This document shows positions 40,433 through 48,364 of a stretch of DNA of 53,746 nucleotides, in pieces. Numbering within the stretch: the first letter of the stretch is position 1; each line of letters opens with the position of its first letter. Source of the stretch: a virus. Where the stretch lies: positions 1-53,746 of the IMG/VR virus record IMGVR_UViG_3300043331_002800; one strand, 5' to 3'. The notes below the pieces were generated by a model. It did not search any database. It was given only the letters and a program-made list of their open reading frames with translations, and was not told where the DNA came from. Position numbers and translations under genes: made by a program.

Positions 40433-40716
40433 GACGTCGGCTTCGCCTCGCTGTGCTCGGCCGGGCAGGTGCAGGTCGCGCAGTGCCGGCCGGGCGTCAA
40501 GAGTTCAATCGCGCGTTCTCGGTTCGGCCGCCGGCGGACATAGCCCTTTCGGATGAGGGTGTCGATGTGCTTCCAGGCCGTGGAGATCGCGTGCACCGGT
40601 GGCACGAGACCGTCGCAGATCTCCTGAATCGTCGGCGAGACGCCGTTCGTGCGAACGGTGGCCTGGATGAAGTCCAACACCTCACGCTGGCGCGGGGTGA
40701 GCGGCTGCAGCGTCAT
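40429..40716 (-). CDS. LexA-type DNA-binding domain without peptidase
   Basis: A 95-residue protein. Residues 1-70 match the LexA winged helix: LTPRQREVLDFIQATVRTNG, SPTIQEICDGL, HIDTLIRKGYVRRRP. The S24 cleavage and peptidase domain is absent; instead there is CATCTCPAEHSE. It could bind SOS-type boxes without self-cleavage, acting as a modulator of the host or phage SOS response. ATGA overlaps at both ends. Confidence 0.8.
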   Translation of the reverse strand: MTLQPLTPRQREVLDFIQATVRTNGVSPTIQEICDGLVPPVHAISTAWKHIDTLIRKGYVRRRPNRERAIELLTPGRHCATCTCPAEHSEAKPTS

Positions 40717-41978
40717 GCGGAGGCCTCGACCGCCGCGAGGCGCCTGGTCGTGCCGATCGCGACGTATTCCTCGCTCAGTTCAATCCCGATGAAGGCGCGA
40801 CCGTGCTTGTCGGCGACGAGCCCGGTCGTACCGGCGCCGGCGAACGGATCCAGCACCGTGCACGGTTCAATCTCGCGGAGCGTGTGCCGACAGGTGGGTT
40901 TCCAGCCGACTGTGATGCGCTCGCGCATCCCTTCAAGGATTCGCTTCTTGACCTCACTCGGGTCTTGCGCGCCGGCGGCGTCGTACGCCTTCCTGGCCTT
41001 GCCGTGGTACTGACCGTCGCGGTCGGCGCCGCCGACTTTCTTCTGCTCGACGAGCTCAGCACCCTTCTGGATGATCCGAAGGAATGGCGCGCCGCAGATC
41101 GAACAGCAACCATACTCGGACGTGCCTGCGAGAATGCAGGGCTCCACCAGCCGTGGCGGGAAGGTCGCGAAGTGCGCGCCGGGAAACCGCGCTGTCGACA
41201 ACGTCCATACTGATCGGCGATTCCGGCCTCCACCGGCTTTCCACGGCACCGAGAATCCCTGATGGGCGTTCTTGAGGCGTGGATTGCCGCCGTGATCGAC
41301 GCGGTGCTTGCGCGTCTTGTTTCCCGCCGACTGACCTGAATCACCCTCGCGGATCGCGTCGGCGTCGTAAAAGTAGTTCTCGCTCTTCGCGAAGAGGAAC
41401 AGGTATTCGTGGGATTTTGTCGGCCGGTCCTTGATGGACTCCGGCATCGGGTTGGTTTTCGCCCAGATGACATCGCAGCGCAGATACCAGCCCGCTTCGC
41501 GGAGCGCGAATGCGACCGTCCAGGGGATCCCGACGAGATCCTTCGGCTTGATGCCAGGCGCGACTTTATGGGCGACGTCGCCGCGAGGCAGTCGATCGCG
41601 ACGGAACGAGGACCGGCAACCGATGCGCTGGCCGGCGAGCTTGCTCTGCTCCTGACCTTGCTTCGACCCTTCAAGGCCTGACTTCCCACCGACATCCCCG
41701 CCGCGGCTGCCGGCCGCATAGCAGTCGCCGAGGTTTAACCAGAGCGTGCCATCGTCACGCAGCACGCGGTGGACTTCCGTAAAGACCTCGACCAGGTGTG
41801 CGACATAGCGATCAGGCGTTGGCTCCAGGCCGAGACAGCCGCGCCACCCATCGCCCCATTCAGTCTCTGGGACCGAATAATCGCGGAGCGACCAGTACGG
41901 CGGCGAGGTCACGACGCAGTGGACGGAGGCCTCCGGCAGCCGCGGCAGCACGTCGAGGACGTGGCCCTGCAGAATCAC
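40713..41978 (-). CDS. beta-class site-specific DNA methyltransferase (TSPPYW)
   Basis: A 421-residue enzyme with TSPPYWSLRDY at about 24-34 and DPFAGAGTTG at about 377-386, so the catalytic motif comes before the SAM motif (beta order). TSPPYW is typical of N4-cytosine enzymes, though N6-adenine cannot be excluded. I start at the GTG at 41978, preceded by AAGAGGAAACG and overlapping the upstream stop as GTGA; a TTG 11 codons earlier is less likely. No restriction partner is seen. Confidence 0.85.
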   Translation of the reverse strand: MILQGHVLDVLPRLPEASVHCVVTSPPYWSLRDYSVPETEWGDGWRGCLGLEPTPDRYVAHLVEVFTEVHRVLRDDGTLWLNLGDCYAAGSRGGDVGGKSGLEGSKQGQEQSKLAGQRIGCRSSFRRDRLPRGDVAHKVAPGIKPKDLVGIPWTVAFALREAGWYLRCDVIWAKTNPMPESIKDRPTKSHEYLFLFAKSENYFYDADAIREGDSGQSAGNKTRKHRVDHGGNPRLKNAHQGFSVPWKAGGGRNRRSVWTLSTARFPGAHFATFPPRLVEPCILAGTSEYGCCSICGAPFLRIIQKGAELVEQKKVGGADRDGQYHGKARKAYDAAGAQDPSEVKKRILEGMRERITVGWKPTCRHTLREIEPCTVLDPFAGAGTTGLVADKHGRAFIGIELSEEYVAIGTTRRLAAVEASA

Positions 41979-42238
41979 CGTTTCCTCTTGAACTGCTGAC
42001 GGCCTGGACAAGTCGACCAGTGCACGGTCGATGCGTCGACGGTGAGCAGCGTCCGATCGGTGAAGACTTCAGTCTCGGTGACGATGGGCTCTGGCTTCGC
42101 GTCGAAGCACATGAACTTCGAACTCTTCACGAGCTGCGCCCACCAGATGCGCTTCCGGCAGAGCTTCGATCGGCAGATGTCGGCCCGCACCGTATCGGCC
42201 CAGATCTTCAGCGTCCGCTGGGCGGCGACGGTCGTCAC
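41975..42238 (-). CDS. small zinc-binding-type protein
   Basis: An 87-residue protein containing ICRSKLCRKRIWWAQLVKSSKF and CFDAKPEP. This matches, with variation, the short phage protein family that reads C--C---I-W-----GK-MP-D--P; here the usual MP is MC. The start is the GTG at 42238, overlapping the ParB stop. Function unknown. Confidence 0.7.
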   Translation of the reverse strand: MTTVAAQRTLKIWADTVRADICRSKLCRKRIWWAQLVKSSKFMCFDAKPEPIVTETEVFTDRTLLTVDASTVHWSTCPGRQQFKRKR

Positions 42239-43773
42239 GGTTCGGCGTCCTCTGGATCGCCGCCGTAGTCGCCGATCCATTCGCCCAGCGGGATCTCGTC
42301 CGTTGACACCATCACATAGGTGCCGGGTAGCTGGGCCAACCATTCGCGCGCCTTCGCGCCGATCTGATCGCCGTCCCGGTGCGCGTAGTAGGCGACGTCG
42401 AGTTGGACGGGCTCGGAGTGGTCGTTCTCCGGGTCATCGTCGCGGAGCCAATCGAGCCGATAGACCGGGACCATCCGATCGTCGATCTCGGGCGCCTGAG
42501 ATTCGTCAGTGGCTGTCGGCGGGTGATGCGCGCCCATGACGAGCGCGGCGCTGAACTTGATCCCCGCGACGTGCTTCCCGAAGGCCGGCAGCGCGACCTT
42601 GAGCAGGTGTTCCCATGCCTCCTGTTCGATGTTGGCCTTGCGGTTCTCTTCCTCCTGGCGCTTCCAGTAAGCGTCACGTGTGAATGTCTCGGTCTTGCCC
42701 GCCCTGGCTTGCTTCTTCGCGACGGGCCAATGCTTCGGGCAGCTCTTCTTCGTGCAGACGTCCAGCACGCGGGCGGGCCCGCCGTGCGTGATGACGCCGC
42801 GGACCGTGTACTCGCACCGGGCGGCCGGGTTTTTGACCTCGCGCCACTTCGAGGGGGTGAGCGGAATGTGATCGGTCTTGCCGGCGCCGAGACGCATCCG
42901 CGCCATCGGATCGTCGGAGAGCAGCACCATCGTCGACGTCGCCTCGTCGATGGCGCGCTGGACGTCCGCCTCGGTGTCGTCCCCGACCACCGGCGCGACC
43001 GGTTCCTCGATCGCCGCCGCGAGCTCGGGCTGGAAGTGCCGCGTGTCCTCCGAGGTCGGATCGAAGGCCGACTTCGTCCGGATGAACTTCTCCAGCTCGT
43101 TCAACGGCCGCAGATCTTCCCGCTGCGGGATCCATTCGTCGCCGTACTCGAGGAGCGGCGACCGCCGCCAGACGACGCCATTCTCGGGATGGGCGGCTTG
43201 CTGACGGAGCTTCAGCGGCAAGCGCAGCAATCGTTCCGCGTGGCCGATCGACAGCCGATCCTCGGCCAGGGCCGTCCGGAGGGTGTCGTCCAGCTCGAGG
43301 AGCTTCAGCCGGCGGTAGACATGCGATTCGGTCTGTCCGGTGCGCCGGGCGATCGCCGCATTCGTGTAGATCCGTTTGTCGGTCCGCTGCAGTGTCGCGT
43401 ACGCCTCGGCTTCGTCGAGCGGGTGCATGTCCTGGCGCTGCAGGTTTTCCGAGAGGGCCACCTCGAGGGCCTCGGCGTCGGTCAGGGCCTTGACCACGCA
43501 CGAGGCGGACGTCAGCCCCGCGCCGCGTGCCGCGCGGAGGCGCCGGCTGCCGGCGACAATCTCGAAGAGGCCGTCATCGATCGGCCGCACGATCATCGGC
43601 TCGAGGAGGCCTTTCTCGCGGATGGAGGCTGTGAGCTCCTCGAGTGTGCCCGCGTCGTAGTGCTTGCGCGGATTCCACGTGTTCTCCTGGATGAAGTCGA
43701 GACTGATCGATCGGTACTCGTCAGGCGTCCGCGCACGCGGGGCCTCAGCAACAGCAGCGGCAGATCGGGCCAT
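42235..43773 (-). CDS. ParB-like protein
   Basis: A 512-residue protein. The ParB N-terminal region is complete: WNPRKHYDAGTLEELTASI, IVRPIDDGLFEIVAGSRRLRAARGAG, and ALSENLQRQDMHPLDEAEAY. A KorB-like helix-turn-helix follows (AIARRTGQTESHVYRRLKLL). The C-terminal 250 residues are phage-specific, with a C-x4-C and then acidic segments. No ParA is seen, so it is more likely a regulator or DNA-modifying partner than a partition protein. ATG at 43773 has AAGGAG upstream, with seven C residues between. Confidence 0.85.
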   Translation of the reverse strand: MARSAAAVAEAPRARTPDEYRSISLDFIQENTWNPRKHYDAGTLEELTASIREKGLLEPMIVRPIDDGLFEIVAGSRRLRAARGAGLTSASCVVKALTDAEALEVALSENLQRQDMHPLDEAEAYATLQRTDKRIYTNAAIARRTGQTESHVYRRLKLLELDDTLRTALAEDRLSIGHAERLLRLPLKLRQQAAHPENGVVWRRSPLLEYGDEWIPQREDLRPLNELEKFIRTKSAFDPTSEDTRHFQPELAAAIEEPVAPVVGDDTEADVQRAIDEATSTMVLLSDDPMARMRLGAGKTDHIPLTPSKWREVKNPAARCEYTVRGVITHGGPARVLDVCTKKSCPKHWPVAKKQARAGKTETFTRDAYWKRQEEENRKANIEQEAWEHLLKVALPAFGKHVAGIKFSAALVMGAHHPPTATDESQAPEIDDRMVPVYRLDWLRDDDPENDHSEPVQLDVAYYAHRDGDQIGAKAREWLAQLPGTYVMVSTDEIPLGEWIGDYGGDPEDAEP

Positions 43774-43780
43774 GGGGGGG

Positions 43781-44074
43781 TTACTCCTTCAGCAGAGGGT
43801 GGTCGTCGAACACCGAGCCGAGCCCGGCGTCGGAGACTTTCGTGAAACCTTGGGCATCCCGTTCCGCGAACGGATCGCCCTGCGCGCGTGCCGCCTGGAT
43901 CGCGTCCCAGTCCACCGGGCCGCTGGCACACCGCTGGCACCGCAGGCGGCGTTTCAGCGGGCTCAGACTGGACAGGCCCTCCAATTCGATGATCTGCATC
44001 GGCTGGTCCGGCGCGATCTCCCGCCAGCAGCCGCCGCACCGCTCGTGCTTCTGCGCGACCGTCCAGGTCCTCAT
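43781..44074 (-). CDS. small zinc-ribbon protein, 97 aa
   Basis: Residues about 10-55 hold two cysteine pairs (RCGGCWREI and RCQRCASG) 33 residues apart in a treble-clef-like layout. The remaining C-terminal half is acidic. The ATG at 44074 overlaps the upstream stop as ATGA. Common type of phage small protein; no role known. Confidence 0.7.
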   Translation of the reverse strand: MRTWTVAQKHERCGGCWREIAPDQPMQIIELEGLSSLSPLKRRLRCQRCASGPVDWDAIQAARAQGDPFAERDAQGFTKVSDAGLGSVFDDHPLLKE

Positions 44075-44604
44075 TCGACCCTCCGGAACGGGACGCGCGG
44101 TAGATCGGCCTTGAGGTACAGCGGATGCTTCGGCGATCCATTGAAGGTCTGCCCGAGGCACTCGAGCGTGAGGCCTGCCTGAACGACGGCGCGTTCGACG
44201 ACGGCGACGCGCGCAAGGAACCGCGGCCCGATGAGCTGCCCCCACGCAGCGACGACCGTCGAGGCGTGGGCGACCGCGCCGGCGATCGTCGCGTCATTCC
44301 TCGGGCCGACCGGGTCGGGATGGTCGAAGACGACGTACGCCTGCGGCGACTGAATCGCGTAGAGGTTCACGACATCGAACCCGCCGAACCCCCAGGACAC
44401 GGAAAAGTCCAGGCACCGGGCGAGCGTCCGATCGTCCTGGCGGTGGTCGCCGGTGCTCGGATTGAACATGGCCCAGAGCACCCGGGCCTTCGCCGGCGCC
44501 CAGGTTCGCCACAGCAGATAGCGGTACGGCCCTTCGATCACGGCGCCGCGCTCGATGCCGTCGCCGAAGAGCGCGGGCTGATACGCCGTCCTGGCCGGCC
44601 TCAT
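44071..44604 (-). CDS. DUF1643 family protein
   Basis: A 177-residue protein with the full DUF1643 signature: YRYLLWRTWAPAKARVLWAM, FNPSTGDHRQDDRTLARC, FSVSWGFGGFDVVNLYA, and HPDPVGPRND. Length is normal. It is widespread in phages and bacteria; the biochemical activity is not established. Overlaps both neighbours by 4 nt. Confidence 0.85.
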   Translation of the reverse strand: MRPARTAYQPALFGDGIERGAVIEGPYRYLLWRTWAPAKARVLWAMFNPSTGDHRQDDRTLARCLDFSVSWGFGGFDVVNLYAIQSPQAYVVFDHPDPVGPRNDATIAGAVAHASTVVAAWGQLIGPRFLARVAVVERAVVQAGLTLECLGQTFNGSPKHPLYLKADLPRVPFRRVE

Positions 44605-45428
44605 CGGTACCGCCCGCCCATGGCCATCCGATCGACGCGCGCCAACCGCGCCCGTCCGTGCTCGGTCTGGAGTTGCCTGGCGCGCTGGGCAATCGCCCCG
44701 TCGACGATCACGGAGAGTTCGCGCGTGTGTTGCCAGGTCGCGCCGAGTTTCGTCGCAATGCCCTTGAGGTGGTTGAGCAGCTCGGCCGGATTGACGCCGT
44801 GCGCGTCGATGAAGGGCGCCCCCTGTGCCATTGCCAGGTGCGCCGCCTTGTAGAGATGGCCCTTGACATTCCAGACCGAGAACGCCATCCGCGCGGGTCG
44901 GGCGCGCGCTGGCAGCGCGCCCTGATCTTTCTGCTTTTGATCTTGATCTTCAGAAGCAAAAGCAAGAGCAAAAGCAAGGCATTGCAAAAGGGTCCGGTTT
45001 GCATATGCAAACCGCCGATTGAGCTCATGCAAACGCGCACGCTCGGCCGCCCACCGAGCGTCAGCCGCCTCCCGTCTGACCCGACTGTTCTTCTGCTGTT
45101 TGGCTCGCTCCCGCTCTTGGCGCGGGTTCCGGCGCTTGCCGTCCGGCCCCTGCGGAAAGAGCGGGTCGAGCTTCATCCAGATCTGCTGAAACTTCTTTTT
45201 CGACGTGACCTTACAGAGCGGCTGGACCTCATCGAGGTCTTCCGGCAGGCCGTCCTCGAGCCACGAATGGTCGAGTAGCCGCCGATAGATGCCCTCGACC
45301 TCATTGGTCATCCGCTGCATTCGGACATCGCTCAGGGCGTCCTTCGGATACCACTGGTAGGCCGGCGACTTCTCCGGCTCACGCGAGATGTGTGTCTTGA
45401 CTGGGGGAAGCCCAGGTTGTTCGTGCAC
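44601..45428 (-). CDS. replication protein, DUF1376, phage O-like
   Basis: A 275-residue protein. The N-terminal DUF1376 region is clear: SPAYQWYPKDALSDVRMQRM, GIYRRLLDHSWLEDGLPEDLDEV, then KFQQIWMKLDPLFP. A basic helix (RERAKQQKNSRVRREAADARW) follows, then a low-complexity stretch encoded by an origin-like DNA segment, and a helical C-terminal region. DUF1376 proteins occupy the place of the replication initiator in many phages. The GTG at 45428 has AAGGA upstream. Confidence 0.75.
   Translation of the reverse strand: MHEQPGLPPVKTHISREPEKSPAYQWYPKDALSDVRMQRMTNEVEGIYRRLLDHSWLEDGLPEDLDEVQPLCKVTSKKKFQQIWMKLDPLFPQGPDGKRRNPRQERERAKQQKNSRVRREAADARWAAERARLHELNRRFAYANRTLLQCLAFALAFASEDQDQKQKDQGALPARARPARMAFSVWNVKGHLYKAAHLAMAQGAPFIDAHGVNPAELLNHLKGIATKLGATWQHTRELSVIVDGAIAQRARQLQTEHGRARLARVDRMAMGGRYR
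44955..45033. other. candidate replication origin within the DUF1376 gene
   Basis: Two perfect 12-bp direct repeats, AGCAAAAGCAAG, lie at 44955-44978. TGCAAA occurs at 44983, 45006 and 45028, spaced 23 and 22 bp, and as its complement at 44998. A perfect 20-bp palindrome, CGGTTTGCATATGCAAACCG, spans 44995-45014. The segment is much less GC-rich than its surroundings. Lambda carries its origin within gene O in a similar way. Confidence 0.6.
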
Positions 45429-45448
45429 GCCCGTTCCTTTCCCGCTCC

Positions 45449-45474
45449 GAACTTCGAACTACGAACTTCGAACT
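45449..45474. repeat. GAACTTCGAACT direct repeat
   Basis: The 12-mer GAACTTCGAACT occurs at 45449-45460 and again at 45463-45474. Each copy includes a TTCGAA palindrome. It lies at the end of the 64-residue gene and just before the replication gene. Confidence 0.65.
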
Positions 45475-45653
45475 GGTGTCACCGTCACGTCGACCTGCAC
45501 CGCTCGCTCGTCATCGCTGTCTGGCACCTGCCGTTTGTGCTTCCAGAGCAGCACGCCGGAGCTATCTGCGACGAACTGGCCATCGGCGTCGGCGAGGGCC
45601 CACAACCGGCGTGTGTCCACCTTGACGGATGCCCTTTTCGTCGACGCCATCAA
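45459..45653 (-). CDS. small protein, 64 aa
   Basis: Starts MMASTKRASVKVDTRRLWALADADGQF, then VLLWKHKRQVPDSDDERAVQVDVTV. The pattern is of a short beta protein. Start overlaps the upstream stop as ATGA. No family recognised. Confidence 0.65.
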   Translation of the reverse strand: MMASTKRASVKVDTRRLWALADADGQFVADSSGVLLWKHKRQVPDSDDERAVQVDVTVTPVRSS

Positions 45654-46363
45654 TTCACTCCGCCGTACTCAAACCGTTGTTGAAGGCCGCCCCTCTCGCG
45701 TACCCGCCACGGGTGCGCACTCTTCCCGGTCACCCGACACGTCCGGAGCGGTAAGGCTTCGATGAGGCCCCCGCCGCGCATCGTCCCGTCGCGCAGCCGT
45801 TCGCCCGGCCCGAGAAACGTGAGCCGCGGCGCGACCAGCCGGGCATCGTCCCGCGGGATCTCGCCGTGTTGATACATCCAGCGGGCGAGCTCGGCCGCGG
45901 TCGACCACTGTCCCGTCGCGTTCCGCCGCCAGGACAGACACCGCAAGACCTGGGCGACACGTCGCGGCAGATGGCCGGCGTCGCGTAGCACGGCGTACTG
46001 GACGCGCGAAACCTTCCGGACGATTTTGCGTACCGCCTTCGGCGGCCGGGTGATGTCCTCGAAGCACAGTTGCTCCTCGCTCACGTCGCCCGTAGTAACA
46101 ATGTCCGCGCGCAGCGCCTCGAGCACGCGTGCCCGTTCAGCCGCAGACGGCACATCCGGCGTCCGCTCAGGTTTGGCCTTCGGCGCCTGGAGTTGCCGCG
46201 CGGCAATCGCGCGATACTCCTCATCTGTCCTCTTCACCGCTAGCACCGCATGCCCGCAGTCGCAGACCAGGTGGACGACCTGGACGCCAGCGAGCGTTCG
46301 GCGCTCGAGGTAAGTGAACTTGTGTCGGTACGGCGCGAAGAGACGAAAGAGGGCTCGGATCAT
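45650..46363 (-). CDS. hypothetical protein, 237 aa, CxC motif
   Basis: The first 45 residues include TYLERRTLAGVQVVHLVCDCGHAVLAV, a half zinc ribbon or a small Cys pair. The middle is helical and acidic; the second half (VQYAVLRDAGHLPRRVAQVLRCLSW, STAAELARWMYQHG) may be winged-helix-like and ends WRVRERGGLQQRFEYGG. Overlaps neighbours at both ends by 4 nt. Function unknown. Confidence 0.65.
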   Translation of the reverse strand: MIRALFRLFAPYRHKFTYLERRTLAGVQVVHLVCDCGHAVLAVKRTDEEYRAIAARQLQAPKAKPERTPDVPSAAERARVLEALRADIVTTGDVSEEQLCFEDITRPPKAVRKIVRKVSRVQYAVLRDAGHLPRRVAQVLRCLSWRRNATGQWSTAAELARWMYQHGEIPRDDARLVAPRLTFLGPGERLRDGTMRGGGLIEALPLRTCRVTGKSAHPWRVRERGGLQQRFEYGGVN

Positions 46364-46554
46364 GAGAGCCGCTCCAACACACCCACGGCGCGCTCACGAT
46401 AGACCGCTCGACGCATCTCTCGCAGCACCTTCCACATGGCGTGATCGAGCAAGGCTTCCAGGACGGCCTTCCGGCTCTGACCAGATGCCTGATAGCCGCA
46501 GTCCTCGCAACGTTGATAGGTCCAGCCGGTCGCCGGAATGGTGGCGATGTCCAT
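46360..46554 (-). CDS. small protein with CxxC pair, 64 aa
   Basis: MDIATIPATGWTYQRCEDCGYQASG begins with a Cys pair resembling a half zinc ribbon, followed by a helix (RKAVLEALLDHAMWKVLREMRRAVY). The start shares a base with the upstream stop (TGATG is the start-stop junction). Unknown function. Confidence 0.65.
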   Translation of the reverse strand: MDIATIPATGWTYQRCEDCGYQASGQSRKAVLEALLDHAMWKVLREMRRAVYRERAVGVLERLS

Positions 46555-46814
46555 CAGCGCGATGCTCCTAATAACCTGAGCAGGTCTTTTGCTTGCCGCA
46601 CGGTGATCGTGCCGACGAAGTGATCGGTCATGCCCTTGGCCCCAGCGTCTTCGACAATCTGGTGGAGCCGTTCAATCCCGCTGGCATACGTCTCGCGCTG
46701 CCACTGCTGATGTTTCTGGTCAGCATCACGCGCGACGGCGTTCGCCTGCTGTTCGGCGACTTCCTCGCGGTTTGGCTCCCACCTGGGGCCGGTTGGTTGG
46801 GCCCAGTCAAACAT
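46554..46814 (-). CDS. small helical protein, 86 aa
   Basis: The sequence is a charged coiled coil (REEVAEQQANAVARDADQKHQQWQRET), followed by IERLHQIVEDAGAKGMTDHFVGTITVRQAKDLLRLLG in shorter segments. The start is the ATG at 46814, with a TGATG junction. Unrecognised. Confidence 0.65.
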   Translation of the reverse strand: MFDWAQPTGPRWEPNREEVAEQQANAVARDADQKHQQWQRETYASGIERLHQIVEDAGAKGMTDHFVGTITVRQAKDLLRLLGASR

Positions 46815-47044
46815 CACCGGCCTCCGTGGTTCTCGAGCGCTTGTGCATGGCCCATCTGGAACGCCGCCCACTTCCAACTGTCCGTCTCGATCGCGTACGG
46901 GTTCACGCAGGGCTGATCGAACTGCCAACTCCTGAATCCGGCTTGAAACTCAGGATTGAGCAGCGCCTGCACCCTCCCTGGGAGGAGGTACCAGATCGCT
47001 CGGGCACGATCACGATCGGTGACAGACGACATGACGCTGGTCAT
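46814..47044 (-). CDS. small protein, 76 aa
   Basis: Includes RARAIWYLLPGRVQALLNPEFQAGFRSWQFDQPCVNPYAIETDSWKWAAFQMGH in parts; NPY then W-xx-G-xxA resembles the Rmf-like phage pattern. The ATG at 47044 overlaps the upstream stop as ATGA. Function not known. Confidence 0.65.
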   Translation of the reverse strand: MTSVMSSVTDRDRARAIWYLLPGRVQALLNPEFQAGFRSWQFDQPCVNPYAIETDSWKWAAFQMGHAQALENHGGR

Positions 47045-47763
47045 CGGCCACCTGCCGCGACATCCTTCGTCTCGATCGCGCGCACGCCGGGAATCTTGTT
47101 CAGTCCGTCGCGCATCGCCCGGGCCATGGACGTGAGCGCCGATTGATTGACCTGGAGCAGATGCGCGTGCTCGGGATGGGCCGCGCAATGTTTGATGAGC
47201 GCTGGCATGTTCACGCACTGGCCCGTCCAGCGGGTGACGTACGTGATGCCGGCAACGCGGGGCGTCGCTTTCGGGACGAGCGGCACGGGGGGGGCCGGCG
47301 CCTGGATAGCCTCCTCGACGAGCTGATGGGCTTCGGTGACGAGCCCGTGGTCACCGTACTCGCGCCCTTCCTGCTCGAGGGCGGCGGCGCGCTCGAGCGC
47401 CTCGGTCTCGGCCTGGCGGCGAGCCTCATCTTCGATGCGGCGCTGTTCCTGACGCCGGCGTTCTTCCTGCGCCTCGTCGAACGCGACCAGCCGGTTCTTG
47501 ATCGTCCGCTCGGCCTCGGTGAGCGGGAGCTCGATCTTGCGTTTCTGCGCGCACGCGGTCTGGTGCGCCCGATGCGCGTCGGCAATGATCGGGTTGAACG
47601 TGTCGTCGGCTTCCTTGCGGAGCGCCTTGATGGCCAGGAGCAACTCGCTCGCGGCCACATAAGACGGCGCGTCCGTGACGAGGACGGCGTTGGCCTTCTC
47701 CGGCCACGTGAGCGCCTGCTGCAGGACCTCGAGCCCGGGCACAGGTTGATCAGCGACGGCCAT
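47041..47763 (-). CDS. coiled-coil protein of the recombination cassette
   Basis: A 240-residue protein. The first third (YVAASELLLAIKALRKEADDTFNPIIADAHRAHQ) and a long Arg/Glu coiled coil at about 70-150 are typical of proteins encoded beside phage recombinases; the C-terminus (VTRWTGQCVNMPALIKHCAAHPEHAHLLQ) is also typical of that family. Its exact role is unknown. The first 14 nt overlap the nuclease gene. Confidence 0.7.
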   Translation of the reverse strand: MAVADQPVPGLEVLQQALTWPEKANAVLVTDAPSYVAASELLLAIKALRKEADDTFNPIIADAHRAHQTACAQKRKIELPLTEAERTIKNRLVAFDEAQEERRRQEQRRIEDEARRQAETEALERAAALEQEGREYGDHGLVTEAHQLVEEAIQAPAPPVPLVPKATPRVAGITYVTRWTGQCVNMPALIKHCAAHPEHAHLLQVNQSALTSMARAMRDGLNKIPGVRAIETKDVAAGGR

Positions 47764-48364
47764 GGGCCACCTGCCAGTGCGCCACCCGAAGCGCCGCCAG
47801 AAAAGTCTGTTCGTCGTGCGGATCGTCGTACGGGATTACGCGGTAAGTGCCGTCCCCGGGGATCACGAGTGCGGCCCGCGAGAAGGCCACGGGCCGGTCA
47901 TAGAGCGACTTCGCCATGCGGGCGTACGCGGCCAACTGGATCGAGGTCGCTGGATAGTCGGCGGGCTTGATGTCGAAGAGTCGCCGCCGCAGCGCATGGT
48001 CGGCCGAGTGCTGCACGATCAGATCGAGCGTGCCGGCGGCGCCGATCGTCAGATCAGAGACCAGCGTCTCGGAGCGCTCGACCTCGCCCCCGACCTCAGC
48101 CCGGAAGAGCCGGTAGCCGGTGAGATACCCGACCAGCCGTTCATCGAGCGTGCCCTCGTCGAGCGCCCCCTCATTCTCGAGCGCGACCATCTGATGGACC
48201 ATGGCACCGCGGTCACGATGCCAATCGCTGAACCAGGGGGCGCTGAAATCGGTGATGCCGACGAGGTCCAACACGCGCGTCACGCCGAGGAGCTCGCGAT
48301 CGCCGAAGAAATACTGGTGACTCGCCGTGCGCACCAGCGTGGGGGCGGTGGCGCTAGAAGTCAT
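47750..48364 (-). CDS. PD-(D/E)xK exonuclease, RecB/Cas4-like
   Basis: A 204-residue protein. GTLDLIVQH supplies the G-x-D motif, RRLFDIKPADYPATSIQLAAYA supplies D-I-K and the QxxxY motif, the classical RecB nuclease order. With the annealing protein next door it forms a two-component recombination pair, as exo and beta do in lambda. The start is the ATG at 48364; a GTG 5 codons upstream is possible. Confidence 0.8.
   Translation of the reverse strand: MTSSATAPTLVRTASHQYFFGDRELLGVTRVLDLVGITDFSAPWFSDWHRDRGAMVHQMVALENEGALDEGTLDERLVGYLTGYRLFRAEVGGEVERSETLVSDLTIGAAGTLDLIVQHSADHALRRRLFDIKPADYPATSIQLAAYARMAKSLYDRPVAFSRAALVIPGDGTYRVIPYDDPHDEQTFLAALRVAHWQVAHGRR

Noticed and set aside
42235-43773. 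Plasmid-type partition system around the ParB-like gene
   Set aside because: No ParA ATPase and no parS-like repeat is seen beside it; the HerA-like ATPase is 7 kb away and of another family.
43774-43780. Seven-G homopolymer between SD and start of the ParB-like gene as a phase-variable switch
   Set aside because: The tract is short and outside the coding frame; without population data it is ordinary variation in spacing.
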